Shown piece by piece: positions 1-9,447 of a stretch of DNA of 64,000 nt; position 1 is the first letter of the stretch; the number at the start of each line of letters is the position of its first letter. This DNA is from Pseudoflavonifractor sp902362925. Its GTDB lineage: Bacteria; Bacillota; Clostridia; Oscillospirales; Oscillospiraceae. The notes beneath the pieces were generated by a model, which made no database searches, had not been told where the DNA came from, and saw only the letters and a program-made list of their open reading frames with translations. A program made the translations under genes and the position numbers. The stretch is taken from NCBI GenBank assembly GCA_902362925.1, contig CABIYL010000013.1, one strand, 5' to 3'.

Positions 1-655
1 CGCCGCCGGGACGGCCAAAGACCACGATGGCCGCGTCGCTGTACTCACTGTACTGGCTGTTGTAGTCGGGATTCAGAGCGGCCAGCTCGTCCAGAGTCAG
101 CTCGCAGGGGTCGTTGTAGGACGTGATGGAGGTGTACTGGGGCATGATGCCGCCGCCGAACTGGGGCGTGGCCCACTCCTCACCCACAAAATTGGCCTCG
201 TAGGCGGCCAGCATGGAGGGGTTGATCTGGAAGCCCCGCTCGGCAAAGGCGTCGAAGATCTCCACGGTGGCCTTGCCGTCGGGAGTGCTGCCGCCGTTGT
301 TGCCGTAGACGGGAGCGTAGCTGCGGATGCCGAAGAGGGTGATCTTGGAATCACTGGCAATGGGCAGGGCGTCATTGTCGTTCTTCAGCAGGGCGTAGGT
401 CTCCTGGGACTCCCGGATGGCGAACTCCTTAAAGCCCTCATAGGCCTCCTGGGCGGTGGTGAAGTCGGACTGGTAGATCCAGGCGTCCTCGGCGTCGTCG
501 GACTCGGAGGTCACCATCACCTGGCTGCGGGTGCCGAAGAAGGCGTCCACAGAGGTGCGGTAGAGCTCAAAAATGTTGGCGGCCATCATGGAGAAGACCA
601 GGAACAGGGCACAGACTGCGGTCAGACCGCGCCATACTTTGGGTTTCTTGAACAT
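1..655 (-). CDS. Glycoside hydrolase family 3, permuted type, N-terminal part (cut by window edge)
   Basis: The frame starts at ATG 655 and runs off the window at base 1, giving about 218 residues. Residues 7-26 form one hydrophobic membrane segment. After it comes a stretch typical of the GH3 C-terminal domain (LLKNDNDALPI, then KITLFG), here placed at the N-terminus as in the permuted enzyme at 19936-22878. The protein is probably an anchored extracellular beta-glycosidase. It is the last gene of the minus-strand run GH2, GtrA, GH3. The catalytic barrel lies outside the window, so substrate and activity cannot be judged. Confidence 0.8.
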   Translation of the reverse strand, partial: MFKKPKVWRGLTAVCALFLVFSMMAANIFELYRTSVDAFFGTRSQVMVTSESDDAEDAWIYQSDFTTAQEAYEGFKEFAIRESQETYALLKNDNDALPIASDSKITLFGIRSYAPVYGNNGGSTPDGKATVEIFDAFAERGFQINPSMLAAYEANFVGEEWATPQFGGGIMPQYTSITSYNDPCELTLDELAALNPDYNSQYSEYSDAAIVVFGRPGG

Positions 656-745
656 ATCCATCCTCCTAAAAATAGCATTGCGGAACTGCAAGAGAACTTC
701 CTCCCATTCGCCTCCTCTCTGTGCGCTCCAGCCGGAACGCGTCCG

Positions 746-1342
746 TTACTTGCGGAAAATGATTTTGAGAATGGGGAAATAGACCCAGAAGGAGATGATG
801 CAGTTGATCAGCATGGTGATCAGATCCGCCGTTGTCTCCCCTGCCGCGCCCATGTTCAGCGTCTCCATAAAGAACTGGTACACGGGCGCCTTGTACAGGC
901 CCTGAAGAGCCGCGGCGATGAGGGTGATTGCCACATAGGCCACCAGATACCAGCAGGCCGCTTTCCCCATGGAGCTCTTGGACTTGAAGGTCACGTTGCG
1001 CTGGGCGAAAAAGTTGATGACCTGGGCGATGAGCAGCGTCACCTGGACCGCCAGGAAGTAGGCCAGGCCGCCGCCTCCTCCGTCGGCGATGGCGCCGGCG
1101 GGGTAGTTGAAGATGTAATAGACGCTCCCGTCAAAATTGTGGCCCACCGGGAGAATCTGAAAGGTGGTGTTCACCAGGTCGGTCATGCCGAACAAGCTCT
1201 TGAACAGGGGCATGATGATCATCTGAAGCACGGTGATGCCGTTGCTCAGCATGAAGAATACCAGGAACTGGGCTATTCCAGGGTGTTTGTCCCGGAAGCG
1301 GGTCCAGGGATTGCCGCCGGAGCGGGTCTTTGCTTCTTCCAT
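746..1342 (-). CDS. GtrA-like family membrane protein
   Basis: 198 residues with about four transmembrane helices. The N-terminal helix (FLVFFMLSNGITVLQM) and the motif INFFAQRNVTFKS are typical of the GtrA family, small proteins thought to help move lipid-linked sugars across the membrane. An unusual insert (residues about 60-90) carries a glycine run (GGGGG) between the first helices. The gene starts one base after the stop of the GH2 gene, so it is probably translationally coupled to it, and it precedes a GH3 gene. Its sugar-related role is inferred from family and neighbours. Confidence 0.82.
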   Translation of the reverse strand: MEEAKTRSGGNPWTRFRDKHPGIAQFLVFFMLSNGITVLQMIIMPLFKSLFGMTDLVNTTFQILPVGHNFDGSVYYIFNYPAGAIADGGGGGLAYFLAVQVTLLIAQVINFFAQRNVTFKSKSSMGKAACWYLVAYVAITLIAAALQGLYKAPVYQFFMETLNMGAAGETTADLITMLINCIISFWVYFPILKIIFRK

Positions 1343-1343
1343 A

Positions 1344-3728
1344 TCAGTTCTCCTTTTTTCCCACCTGGAAGGTCAGCTCCACACTCTGGGTCTGGGGGGC
1401 GATGATGCGCAGGGTGGCGGTGCCCGTCTGGCCGGTGGTCCTGACGTAGGTGCCGCACATGCCGCCGTCGGAGCAGATAGTGTCAGGCCCGATGAGCTCC
1501 ACAGGCCCGGACACCTCAAAGCGGACGGGCAGCTGGGCATAGGGGGCGGTGGAGCCGTTCTCGTCCACAATGCGCACCCGGATGGCGGCGGCATCGTAGG
1601 TGTCCCCTTCCGTGAGGACAGTGGTGCTGGCGTCGGCAGACAGGCTCAGTCTGGCATTGGAGGACTTGGAGATCTCGGCCACCACCTTGCCGTCCTTCAC
1701 CGCCTGGAAGCGGTACACCGGCGCGGAGGTGCCCCAGTTCTCAAAGTACTTGGCGTACAGACGGGAGAAGGTGCCCGGACCGGCCAGGTAGCGCACCGCC
1801 CGCAGACCGGTCTTGAGGATGTACTTGGCGGGAATCTTTACGCCGAAGCGCTGGATGGCCAGCAGGGAGTCCTTGAGGGCCTCGGCCTTGCGGTGGCTCC
1901 AGCCCTCTCCCTTCTCGATGGCGTCGCCGATGGTGTCGTTGAAGGGGATGGGCGGGTGCTTCAGGTGCTTCCACCGCTTGCCGGTGGGGCGGTACTCGCC
2001 CAGCTGGCGGTCGCCTCGCCAGACCCGGACAAAGTCGGCGTTGGTGAAGATGTAGTTGTCGCCGATGCTGCCGGCGGGGTAGTCGCCGATGTCCATCTCG
2101 GAACCCACCGCCAGCACAGGCGCGGCATCTCCCGCGGAGGAGTAGACCGCCGCGGCCAGCTTGTGGTTGCGGAACATGTCCAGCACGCCGTGGTAGCAGA
2201 TGCGGTCGCCGGAGCCGAAGTCGCCGTGGGTGTAGTAGTCGGCCATGCACCAGCCAAAGCCGCCGGCCACCTCGTCCTTGCCGTAGATGGCGTCCAGCAC
2301 GGTGGCGAACCGGAGGGCGTGGTCCAGCCGGTTGGCGGCGGTGTCAAAGGACTTGGTGGGGTACATGTGGCCGTTGTACTCGCTGATGAGATACCCCTTC
2401 TCCTTGCCGCCGGAGATGAGCCACTTGGGCAGCAGGCCGCCGTTGTTGCCGGCGTGGGAGAAGTCGTTGAAGGAGTACACGTCCTCCAGCAGGCTGCTCT
2501 TCCAGATGTACCGCACGCCGCTGGTCTGGCGGGAGGGATCCAGCTCATGGGCAATGGCGTTGGTGCGGGTGTAGAAGGGGTCGTCGTCCTGGGACTCGTT
2601 GATGCGCACGCCCCACAGGATGATGGAGGGGTGGTTGCGGTACTGGAGCACCATGTCCCGGGTGTTGTCACAGGCCACGTCCTTCCAGTGCTCGCCGCCG
2701 ATGTGCTGCCAGCCGGGGATCTCGGTGAATACCAGCAGGCCCAGCTCGTCGCAGGCGTCCAGGAAGTGGTGGGACTGGGGGTAGTGGCTGGTGCGCACCG
2801 CGTTGCACTGGAGCTCGTACTTGAGAATCTCGGCGTCGTGGCGCTGGACCGAGGCCGGCATGGCGTAACCCACGTAGGGGTAGCTCTGGTGCCGGTTCAG
2901 ACCACGGATTTTCAGCTTCTTCCCGTTGAGGTAGAAGCCGTCCTTCTCAAACCGGGCGGTGCGGAATCCGAAGCGCACCTTCTTCACGTCCAGCACATTG
3001 CCGGCGGCGTCCTTCAGGGCTGCTTCCAGTGTGTAGAGGGCGGGGCTGTCGGGGGACCAGGTCTGCGCTCCGGACACCGGGCAGGGGAAATTGTGAATCT
3101 CAGCCTCCGCCTTGGCCGCGCCGGTAAAGACCGTCCTGCCGTCGCCGTCCAGGATGGTCAGGCCCACCGTGTCCGCCATGGCGCTGTTCTCCAGCGTCAG
3201 GTCCACCAGAGCCTTGTCCAGCTCGGGGGTGCGGACGAACACGTCAGCCAGGAAGGCGGGTTCCTTCACCTCCAGGTACACCTCACGGTAGATGCCGCCG
3301 AAGGTCATGTAGTCGATGACGTGGCCGAAGGGGGGCTGGTCCAGGCTCTCCCGGGTGTCCAGCCTGACGGCCACGCTGTTCTCCTTGCCGTACTCCACCA
3401 GGTCGGTCAGTTCCACGTTGAAGGCGGTGTAGCCGCAGGAGTGGCTGGCCGCCTCCTTGCCGTTGACGAACACGGTGGCCTGGTGGGCTGCGCCCTCAAA
3501 GGTGAGGAAGAGCCGCTTGCCCTTCCACGCCTCGGGCAAATCAAAGCTGCGGCGGTAGCCGCACACCATCTGGTAGTCGTGCTCGTCGGCGTAGTGGAGG
3601 GGGAGCATTTTGCAGGTATGGGGCAGCCGCACCATCGTGCTCTCCCCCGCTCCGTTGAGAAACGCCTCGTCAAAAGTCTCGGTAAACGCCCAGTCGTTGT
3701 TCCACGGAATGCGCTTTGTCAAATCCAT
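1344..3728 (-). CDS. Glycoside hydrolase family 2 (beta-galactosidase/beta-glucuronidase-like)
   Basis: 794 residues from ATG 3728. This start follows a purine-rich GGGGAAG, whereas the upstream GTG at 3800 has no ribosome site. Order: N-terminal sugar-binding jelly roll (GYRRSFDLPEAWKG, VFVNGKEAASHSCGYTAF), an Ig-like domain, the TIM barrel, and C-terminal Ig-like domains ending in a Ca/sugar-binding type fold (ELIGPDTICSDGG). Barrel landmarks are RTSHYPQSHHFLDACDELGL, the acid/base NE in GVRINESQ, and a probable nucleophile Glu in LISEYNGH. No signal peptide is visible, so it probably acts in the cytoplasm on imported glycosides. Substrate not determined. Confidence 0.9.
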   Translation of the reverse strand: MDLTKRIPWNNDWAFTETFDEAFLNGAGESTMVRLPHTCKMLPLHYADEHDYQMVCGYRRSFDLPEAWKGKRLFLTFEGAAHQATVFVNGKEAASHSCGYTAFNVELTDLVEYGKENSVAVRLDTRESLDQPPFGHVIDYMTFGGIYREVYLEVKEPAFLADVFVRTPELDKALVDLTLENSAMADTVGLTILDGDGRTVFTGAAKAEAEIHNFPCPVSGAQTWSPDSPALYTLEAALKDAAGNVLDVKKVRFGFRTARFEKDGFYLNGKKLKIRGLNRHQSYPYVGYAMPASVQRHDAEILKYELQCNAVRTSHYPQSHHFLDACDELGLLVFTEIPGWQHIGGEHWKDVACDNTRDMVLQYRNHPSIILWGVRINESQDDDPFYTRTNAIAHELDPSRQTSGVRYIWKSSLLEDVYSFNDFSHAGNNGGLLPKWLISGGKEKGYLISEYNGHMYPTKSFDTAANRLDHALRFATVLDAIYGKDEVAGGFGWCMADYYTHGDFGSGDRICYHGVLDMFRNHKLAAAVYSSAGDAAPVLAVGSEMDIGDYPAGSIGDNYIFTNADFVRVWRGDRQLGEYRPTGKRWKHLKHPPIPFNDTIGDAIEKGEGWSHRKAEALKDSLLAIQRFGVKIPAKYILKTGLRAVRYLAGPGTFSRLYAKYFENWGTSAPVYRFQAVKDGKVVAEISKSSNARLSLSADASTTVLTEGDTYDAAAIRVRIVDENGSTAPYAQLPVRFEVSGPVELIGPDTICSDGGMCGTYVRTTGQTGTATLRIIAPQTQSVELTFQVGKKEN

Positions 3729-3886
3729 CTTCCCCTTTATGCGATTCTTCTCAGCCCGGCCGGCTGCCGGCGCTGTCTCTTTTCGAAAATAGCCTACCAC
3801 AAAAATTTTTCACCGGATCGCCGTGCCCGTGAACGGTTGTTTTTTACCCGTAAGCCGTCCGTCACCTATTCATAAAACACAAAAAT

Positions 3887-3926
3887 AAGCCCGGACTTTT
3901 TGGGCGTTTCGCCAAAGTCCGGGCTT
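3887..3926 (-). terminator. Intrinsic terminator of the GHKL kinase gene
   Basis: Perfect 13-bp inverted repeat (AAGCCCGGACTTT) with an inner GGC/GCC stem. On the minus strand it is followed by ATTTTTG. It lies 12 bases after the kinase stop codon. Confidence 0.8.
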
Positions 3927-3938
3927 GCGTTTATGTTG

Positions 3939-5273
3939 TTATACCCCGTCCAGGGGGATGAGGATCCGCAGCTCAAACCACTCTCCTCTGGTGGTGATGG
4001 TCACCGATCCGCCGTATTTCTTGGCTGTCTGCCGGATGCTCTTCAGGCCGTAACCGTGGTTTCGGCTGTCCGCCTTGGTGGTGACGGGCAGGTCGCCCTC
4101 AAATTTCAGCTCTCCCGCGTAGGTGTTCTCCAGACGGATGTGGACAAAGGCTTTCTGCCGGGCCACCGAGAGATGGATCAGCCGCTTCTCCAGGTCCTGT
4201 ACCTTCTCCACGCTCTCAATGGCGTTGTCCAGGGCGTTGCCGAAGAGGGTACACAGGTCCATCTCGTCCATAAAATTCAGCAGCGTGCCGTCCACCACGC
4301 AGGTCAGGCCGATGTTGTGCTGCTGGCAGTAGAGGCTTTTGCTGGTGAGCACCGTGTCGAGCACCTGGTTGCCCGTCTTGTTCTGGGCCTCGTAGGCCTT
4401 GATCTCCTCCTCCATCCGGTCCAGATAGGCATTCTTCTTCTCCGTGTCCGCCTCGGCCCGGAGGACGGCAATCTGGTGCTTCAGGTCGTGGTACTTCCGG
4501 TTGATGAGCTCGATGCTCTCCTGGCTCTGCTGGTACTGGGTGTACTGGGCGTGGAGCACGTTCTGGAGGGCGTCCACCTCCCGCCGGGCGTGGAGCTCGG
4601 AGAGCTGGACGTGGTGGGCGTGGAGAATGGCGATACCGCCCAGGTCCACCAGGGTGCGGATGTTGAAAATCTCATAGACTCCCTGGCCGGAGAATGGCGT
4701 GTTGACCGTCACATAGCTCAGGTTGCTCAGGCCGTAGATGGCCGCACCGATGGCCACGGTGGACCACAGCTCCCGGGTAGTCAGCTGGGCGGCCTGGAGC
4801 GCCACGTCACTGTTGCGCCGCCGGAAGTCCAGCAGATAGATCAGCCCGAACACCACAAGATAGGTCCCCAGCAGGAAGGCCCAGCGGATGAGCACTCCGG
4901 TGTCCTCCCCGCCCGCCATCACATACCAGTAGTAGCTGTACAGCTGCCATTCCAGCGAGGCGGCAAACTCCGCGATGATGAAGGCGCGGACACAGCAGTA
5001 GGCCGCGTTGCGCAGCGGGATTTTACAGCAGGAGGCCAAAAAGCTGAACATAATGAGCACGGAGACCAGAATACAGGGCAGAAACCAGCCCACCGGCAGG
5101 TCCCCCGTCAGCTCCAGAAAGACACACAGCACCGCCAGGAAGCCACCCGACGCCGCCCAGAGCCTGACGCCGTGAACGCGTTTGGGCAGCTGGATCACGC
5201 AGAACATGCAGGCAATCCACTCGGCCAGAGCGGTGTGGATGCGTGGAATATTGCCCAGCAGCTCCCCATTCAT
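3939..5273 (-). CDS. GHKL-type sensor histidine kinase (AgrC-like)
   Basis: 444 residues from ATG 5273, which overlaps the stop of the response regulator gene by four bases (ATGA). The frame stays open upstream to about 5540, but that part is the regulator read out of frame. About six N-terminal transmembrane helices (residues 15-200) precede a coiled coil and the H-box YHDLKHQ with phospho-accepting His262. The N-box NALDNAIES and G-box GYGLKSI complete the ATPase. This is the HPK10/AgrC architecture. No agrB or agrD peptide gene is adjacent, so the signal is unknown. Confidence 0.9.
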   Translation of the reverse strand: MNGELLGNIPRIHTALAEWIACMFCVIQLPKRVHGVRLWAASGGFLAVLCVFLELTGDLPVGWFLPCILVSVLIMFSFLASCCKIPLRNAAYCCVRAFIIAEFAASLEWQLYSYYWYVMAGGEDTGVLIRWAFLLGTYLVVFGLIYLLDFRRRNSDVALQAAQLTTRELWSTVAIGAAIYGLSNLSYVTVNTPFSGQGVYEIFNIRTLVDLGGIAILHAHHVQLSELHARREVDALQNVLHAQYTQYQQSQESIELINRKYHDLKHQIAVLRAEADTEKKNAYLDRMEEEIKAYEAQNKTGNQVLDTVLTSKSLYCQQHNIGLTCVVDGTLLNFMDEMDLCTLFGNALDNAIESVEKVQDLEKRLIHLSVARQKAFVHIRLENTYAGELKFEGDLPVTTKADSRNHGYGLKSIRQTAKKYGGSVTITTRGEWFELRILIPLDGV

Positions 5274-5980
5274 TTGCTCACCTCGCCCAGGTAGTTGTTC
5301 AGGGCGTCCAGAAAGGCCTTTTTCCGGGCCCGGCTCACCTGCACCGTCTCTCCGTGGACAACGGCGTTGTCCTCCCGGATGGCGTCCACATGCTCCAGAT
5401 TCACCAGGTACCCCTTGTTGCACCGGAAAAAGGCGCAGCCCTCCAGGGCCTTCTCCGCCTCCCGCATGGTGCCGGTGGTGGTGATGAGTCCTTCCTCTGT
5501 GTGGTAGATGAGGTCGTGATCCCGTACCTCGATGAACCACACCCGGGACACGTCCAGCTTTCTGCTGCCGCCCTTGACGTTGATCATCATATACCGCTGC
5601 TCCCGGTTGCCCAGCCGCTCCAGGGCCCGGTCAATCCGCTGGGAAAAGGCAAAATAGGTCAGGGGCTTGAGCACATAGTCCAGCGCGTCCACCGCGTAGC
5701 CCTTGATGGCGTACTGGGGGGAGTTGGTGATGAAGATGATGACCACCTCCGGGTCCACACGCCGGATCTCCTCGGCAGCGGTCATGCCGTCCATAAAGCG
5801 CATCTCAATGTCCATGAGGATGACGTCGTACTCGCTCTTGTAATTCAGGGCAATCTCGTCTCCGTCGGAGAAGACGGTGATCTGAAGCCGCTCCCCCCGC
5901 TCCCGCTCGTAGCGGGCGAGAAACTCCCGCAGGGTTGCCACGTAGCTCTCCTCATCCTCCACCAGGGCAATCCGTATCAT
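5270..5980 (-). CDS. LytTR-family response regulator
   Basis: 236 residues from ATG 5980, chosen because GGGGGAGG lies eight bases upstream. Receiver domain (residues 1-120) with acidic pair E8/D9 and phospho-acceptor D57 (LMDIEM). The C-terminal LytTR DNA-binding domain carries FFRCNKGYLVNLEHV. It is co-transcribed with, and overlaps, the GHKL kinase and forms its cognate pair. A close paralogue is at 16273-16986. Target genes are unknown. Confidence 0.93.
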   Translation of the reverse strand: MIRIALVEDEESYVATLREFLARYERERGERLQITVFSDGDEIALNYKSEYDVILMDIEMRFMDGMTAAEEIRRVDPEVVIIFITNSPQYAIKGYAVDALDYVLKPLTYFAFSQRIDRALERLGNREQRYMMINVKGGSRKLDVSRVWFIEVRDHDLIYHTEEGLITTTGTMREAEKALEGCAFFRCNKGYLVNLEHVDAIREDNAVVHGETVQVSRARKKAFLDALNNYLGEVSK

Positions 5981-6016
5981 CGCTGCCGCCTCCCCCATCG
6001 GTACTTTGTTCTTTTT

Positions 6017-6059
6017 ATCATACCATTTCCCCGCCTGACGCGCAACAATTGCCGTCAGG
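6017..6059 (-). promoter_or_regulatory. Promoter and inverted repeat of the first LytTR/GHKL operon
   Basis: Minus strand TTGCGC, a 17-base spacer, then TATGAT (6017-6045). A 7-bp inverted repeat CCTGACG-N12-CGTCAGG (6034-6059) overlaps the -35 box and could be an operator. No start site is known. Confidence 0.55.
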
Positions 6060-6067
6060 ACAGGACA

Positions 6068-6096
6068 AGGGCCGGAGGCATCACGCCTCCGGCCCT
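6068..6096 (-). terminator. GC-rich hairpin after the flavodiiron gene
   Basis: 12-bp perfect stem AGGGCCGGAGGC with a 5-base loop, about 20 bases after the stop at 6117. No U-tract follows on either strand, so it may stabilise the 3' end rather than terminate alone. Confidence 0.5.
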
Positions 6097-6116
6097 GAAT
6101 TCACTCGCTTTTCCGC

Positions 6117-8903
6117 TCAGGCAAAGAACTTGTCCATGGGCCGCTTTTCCTCCACGGCCTTGATCATGTCCGCCATCCTGGACAGGTCGCCCACCAGAAT
6201 CACGCCGCACAGGCGGCCGCCAGTGAAGTAGTACCGCTCCAGACGGCCCTGGACCTCGTCCCGGATCTCCACGGTCTGATAGGCCACGCCGGGGGTCTTG
6301 CCCGGGTCGCCCAGGGAGAAGAGCTCGGTCTCCATGCCGTGGAAGGCCAGGATGGGAGAGATGGTCTTGTAGGCAGCAAGGTCGCCGGTGGCGCAGGCGC
6401 CGGCGACCTTGCCCTGCTCCTGGGCCTCGGGCCAGAGGGCGAAGTTGATGCCATTGAACTGGGCGCAGTCGCCGCAGGCGTACACGCCGGGCAGGTTGGT
6501 CTCCATGTTCTCGCTCACCACGATGGCACGGTCAGTCTCCACACCGGCGGCCTTGGCGATGGCCGTATTGGCCCGGACGCCGCAGGACATCACCACCAGG
6601 TCGGCGGGGATGACCTCGCCGGTGCCCAGCTTCACGCCGGTCACCTTGCCGTCGCCCTCGATGGCGGTAATCTGGACGCCGGTCTCCACCCGGACGCCCA
6701 CCTTGTCGCACTGCTTGAGCAGCAGCTGTGCCGCCGCGTCGTCCAGCTGACGGCCCATGAGCTGGGGCGCCAGCTCCAGCACAGTCACCTCGCACTTGGC
6801 CTTGCGCAGCTCCCAGGCCGCCTCCAGACCCAGCACGCCGCCGCCGATGACCACGGCCCGCTTGAGGGCGCTGCCCATGGCCTGGACCTTCTCCACGTCG
6901 CCGATGCGGCGGATGGCCACCACGCCCTCCTGGTCATGGCCGGGGATGGGCGGGATGAAGGACTCGCTGCCCAGGGCAAAGATGAGCTTGGTGTAGGGCA
7001 GGGCGCTGCCGCCGTCCAGGGTGACGGTCTTCTTCTCGGTGTCCACGGAGATGACCTGGCGGTTCAGAATCTGCACGATGTTGTTGGCCTCGTACCAGCC
7101 GGCGGGATGAAGGGCCATCTGCTCCTCGGTGAGGCCGGAGAGCATGGCCTTGGTGAGCATGGGCCGCTGGTAGGCGGGGCCCTCGTTGGAAATCAGGAGG
7201 ATGCGGCCGGTCTTGTCCCGCTCCCGGATGGCCTCCGCCGCGCTGACGCCGGCACAGCCGTTGCCCAGGATGACGTAGCTGTTCTGGGTGTCGTTGCGGA
7301 AGGTGGTCTTGACCTCCTCCACCTCCACGAACTTGTCCCGGCCCACGCCGCACACCGGGCAGGTATCCAGGGAAGAATCGAAGATCTCGCCGCACACCAG
7401 GCACTTCACCAGCTTGCGGCCGCCCTTGGGAGCAGCAGCCTTCTGCTCATCCAGCTTGACATAGTGCTCGGGACCCACACCGCACACGGGGCAGCGCTCC
7501 TTGGAGCCGTCGAACACAGCGCCGCAGATCTTGCAGCGCACCTTCTCCCCCGCCTTGGGGGCGGCGGGAGCGGCCTCCTGGTCCAGGGGCACGAAGTGCT
7601 CGGGACCCACCTTGCACACGGGGCAGACCTCCGTGCCCTCGTCAAACACGGCGCCGCACACCTTGCACTTCACCTTCCGCGCGGGGGCACGCTTGACCGG
7701 CTTCTGGTTCTCCAGCAGGGTCTGGCCAAAATTCTGGCCGAACTCCCTGGCCTGCTCCAGCTGGCCCTCACTGGGCTTGAAGCGGACCCGGAAGGGCTCC
7801 ACCGTCTTCATTTTCAGCTGCTTGAGCCGCTCCATGATGTGGGGCACGCCCTCGCCGCTCCAGCCGTAACTGCCGAAGGCGCTGGCCAGCTTGCCGCCGT
7901 GGGTGGTGGCGAACATGCCGGTGGTCAGGTCCCAGATGGGCTTGAGGGCCTCGCCCACGATGGTGGGGGTGCCCAGCAGGAAGCCGTCGGCGTACAGCAG
8001 CTCCTCGGCCACCTTGGCGGCGTCGGCCTCCACCATGTCATAGGTGCGCACGTCGATGTCGCCGCTCTCCTTAATACCCTGGGCGATGGCCTGGGCCAGC
8101 TTGCCGGTGTAGCCGTAGGCGCTGACGTAGGGGATGATGACGGTGGTCCTGGGGTTGGGGTTGATGACGGTGGACCACTCCTCGTAGGTGTCCAGCATCC
8201 AGGGGATGTTGCAGTCCAGCACCGGGCCGTGACCGGGGCAGATCATGTCCAGGTCCAGCTGACGCACCCGCTTGAGGGCGGAGAGCATAAAGCGCTTGTA
8301 GGGCCCGATGATGCAGTCAAAATAGTACTTGGTGGCCCGGAGATAGCCCTCCCGGTCGGTGACCTTGCTGGCCACCACCTCGTCCATGGCGTAGTGGGAG
8401 CCGAAGGAGTCGCAGGTCACCAGGGTCTTGTCCTCCCGGATGTAGGTGTACATGGTGTCGGGCCAGTGGAGGTTGGGGGCCACGATGAACTCCAGGGTCT
8501 TGCCGTCCAGCTCCAGGGTCTGACCGTCCTTGATGGCGATGGAGTAGAAGTCCTTGTTGACAATCTCCTTCAGGAATCCAAGGGCGCAGCCGGTGGCCAC
8601 AATCTTCAGCCGGGGGTTCAGGTCCAGCAGCCGCTCAATGCTGCCAGAGTGGTCGGGCTCGGTGTGGCTGACCACCAGGTAGTCCACCTCTTCGATTGGG
8701 GTGATCTCCCCCACCTTCTTCAGCCAGTCCTCGCAGCACTTGGCCTTGGCGGTCTCAAAGAGCACGGTGTGCTTGCCGGTCTTGAGGACGTAGGAGTTGT
8801 AGGTAGTGCCGAACTCGGTGTACATGATGATGTCGAACACCCGCAGGTTGTGGTCAATGGCGCCGGTGAAATAAAATCCCTTCTTCAGCTCAAACGCTTC
8901 CAT
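6117..8903 (-). CDS. Flavodiiron protein fused to three rubredoxin-like modules and an NAD(P)H:rubredoxin oxidoreductase
   Basis: 928 residues. Domains in order: metallo-beta-lactamase diiron domain (residues 1-250, HTEPDH and later PGHG), flavodoxin domain (250-400), three short rubredoxin-like zinc-ribbon modules (about 413-445, 459-491 and 505-537, each CxxC-x10-CxxC), then an FAD/NAD(P)H reductase (545-928, GNGCAGVSAAEAI and GGGVLGLEAA). The fusion would pass electrons from NAD(P)H through FAD, rubredoxin and FMN to the diiron site, reducing O2 or NO. This is the class F flavodiiron layout. Three rubredoxin modules rather than one is unusual. The next gene upstream is an XRE regulator. 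Confidence 0.93.
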   Translation of the reverse strand: MEAFELKKGFYFTGAIDHNLRVFDIIMYTEFGTTYNSYVLKTGKHTVLFETAKAKCCEDWLKKVGEITPIEEVDYLVVSHTEPDHSGSIERLLDLNPRLKIVATGCALGFLKEIVNKDFYSIAIKDGQTLELDGKTLEFIVAPNLHWPDTMYTYIREDKTLVTCDSFGSHYAMDEVVASKVTDREGYLRATKYYFDCIIGPYKRFMLSALKRVRQLDLDMICPGHGPVLDCNIPWMLDTYEEWSTVINPNPRTTVIIPYVSAYGYTGKLAQAIAQGIKESGDIDVRTYDMVEADAAKVAEELLYADGFLLGTPTIVGEALKPIWDLTTGMFATTHGGKLASAFGSYGWSGEGVPHIMERLKQLKMKTVEPFRVRFKPSEGQLEQAREFGQNFGQTLLENQKPVKRAPARKVKCKVCGAVFDEGTEVCPVCKVGPEHFVPLDQEAAPAAPKAGEKVRCKICGAVFDGSKERCPVCGVGPEHYVKLDEQKAAAPKGGRKLVKCLVCGEIFDSSLDTCPVCGVGRDKFVEVEEVKTTFRNDTQNSYVILGNGCAGVSAAEAIRERDKTGRILLISNEGPAYQRPMLTKAMLSGLTEEQMALHPAGWYEANNIVQILNRQVISVDTEKKTVTLDGGSALPYTKLIFALGSESFIPPIPGHDQEGVVAIRRIGDVEKVQAMGSALKRAVVIGGGVLGLEAAWELRKAKCEVTVLELAPQLMGRQLDDAAAQLLLKQCDKVGVRVETGVQITAIEGDGKVTGVKLGTGEVIPADLVVMSCGVRANTAIAKAAGVETDRAIVVSENMETNLPGVYACGDCAQFNGINFALWPEAQEQGKVAGACATGDLAAYKTISPILAFHGMETELFSLGDPGKTPGVAYQTVEIRDEVQGRLERYYFTGGRLCGVILVGDLSRMADMIKAVEEKRPMDKFFA

Positions 8904-8992
8904 GTTTCATCGTCCTTTCTCGTGCCCCGTTGGGGCGGCGTCTTTTCTGTTTCCCAGTGCTTGCGCACAGAATGCTCTCATTGCTTTGGATC

Positions 8993-9220
8993 TTACATCC
9001 GGAAGGCGAACAGCTTCTCCGGCGGCACCTCCAGGGCGTCGCAGATGGCGAAGACCACGTCCAGGGACACGGCACAGTCGGCGGTCTCAATCCGGCTCAT
9101 GTGGGTGCGGCTGACGTTGATCCGCTCGGCCAGACGGCTCTGGGAGAGCCCCCGCTCCTTCCGGTAATACGCGATGTTCAGTCCCAGATATTTGTATTTC
9201 TGACTCTGCTCCTTCCGCAT
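8993..9220 (-). CDS. Small XRE/Cro-C1 helix-turn-helix regulator
   Basis: 75 residues, essentially one HTH_3 domain: LGLNIAYYRKERGLSQSRLA (first helices), recognition helix VSRTHMSRIE, then LDVVFAICDALEV. The ATG at 9220 follows AGGGTGA. No effector domain is present. It lies 89 bases upstream of the flavodiiron gene in the same direction, so it may control that gene or itself. Confidence 0.88.
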   Translation of the reverse strand: MRKEQSQKYKYLGLNIAYYRKERGLSQSRLAERINVSRTHMSRIETADCAVSLDVVFAICDALEVPPEKLFAFRM

Positions 9221-9398
9221 GCTATCACCCTGTATAGTATACTTTTTCGATATGATTTAGGCCACAACTTAAAAGTACAATTTTATAACTTGATAAGTTA
9301 CAAAATTAGTGTATGACAGAACGGACAAAACCGCAAGCTCTTTTTATGCCGGACAGACCGGTTTTGTTATGGCTCCTTCTCCCCCGGGATATACAAAA

Positions 9399-9425
9399 CG
9401 CCCGCCACGGAAACCGCAGCGGGCG
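9399..9425 (-). terminator. Bidirectional terminator after the M3 peptidase
   Basis: 12-bp arms CGCCCGCCACGG/CCGCAGCGGGCG with one mismatched position and an AAA loop. TTTT follows on the minus strand and CTTTT on the plus strand. Confidence 0.75.
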
Positions 9426-9447
9426 CTTTTGAAATTCAGGCAAAAGG

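Noticed and set aside
3939..5273. agr-type quorum-sensing locus
   Set aside because: The kinase and regulator resemble AgrC/AgrA, but no AgrB protease or AgrD-like precursor peptide is near either pair.
1233..9167. Very long plus-strand open frames (e.g. 1233-3875, 6339-9167) opposite the GH2 and flavodiiron genes
   Set aside because: They are antisense to clearly recognisable genes, rich in Gly/Val/His/Gln repeats, and lack ribosome sites and domains. This is the usual effect of high GC at third codon positions.
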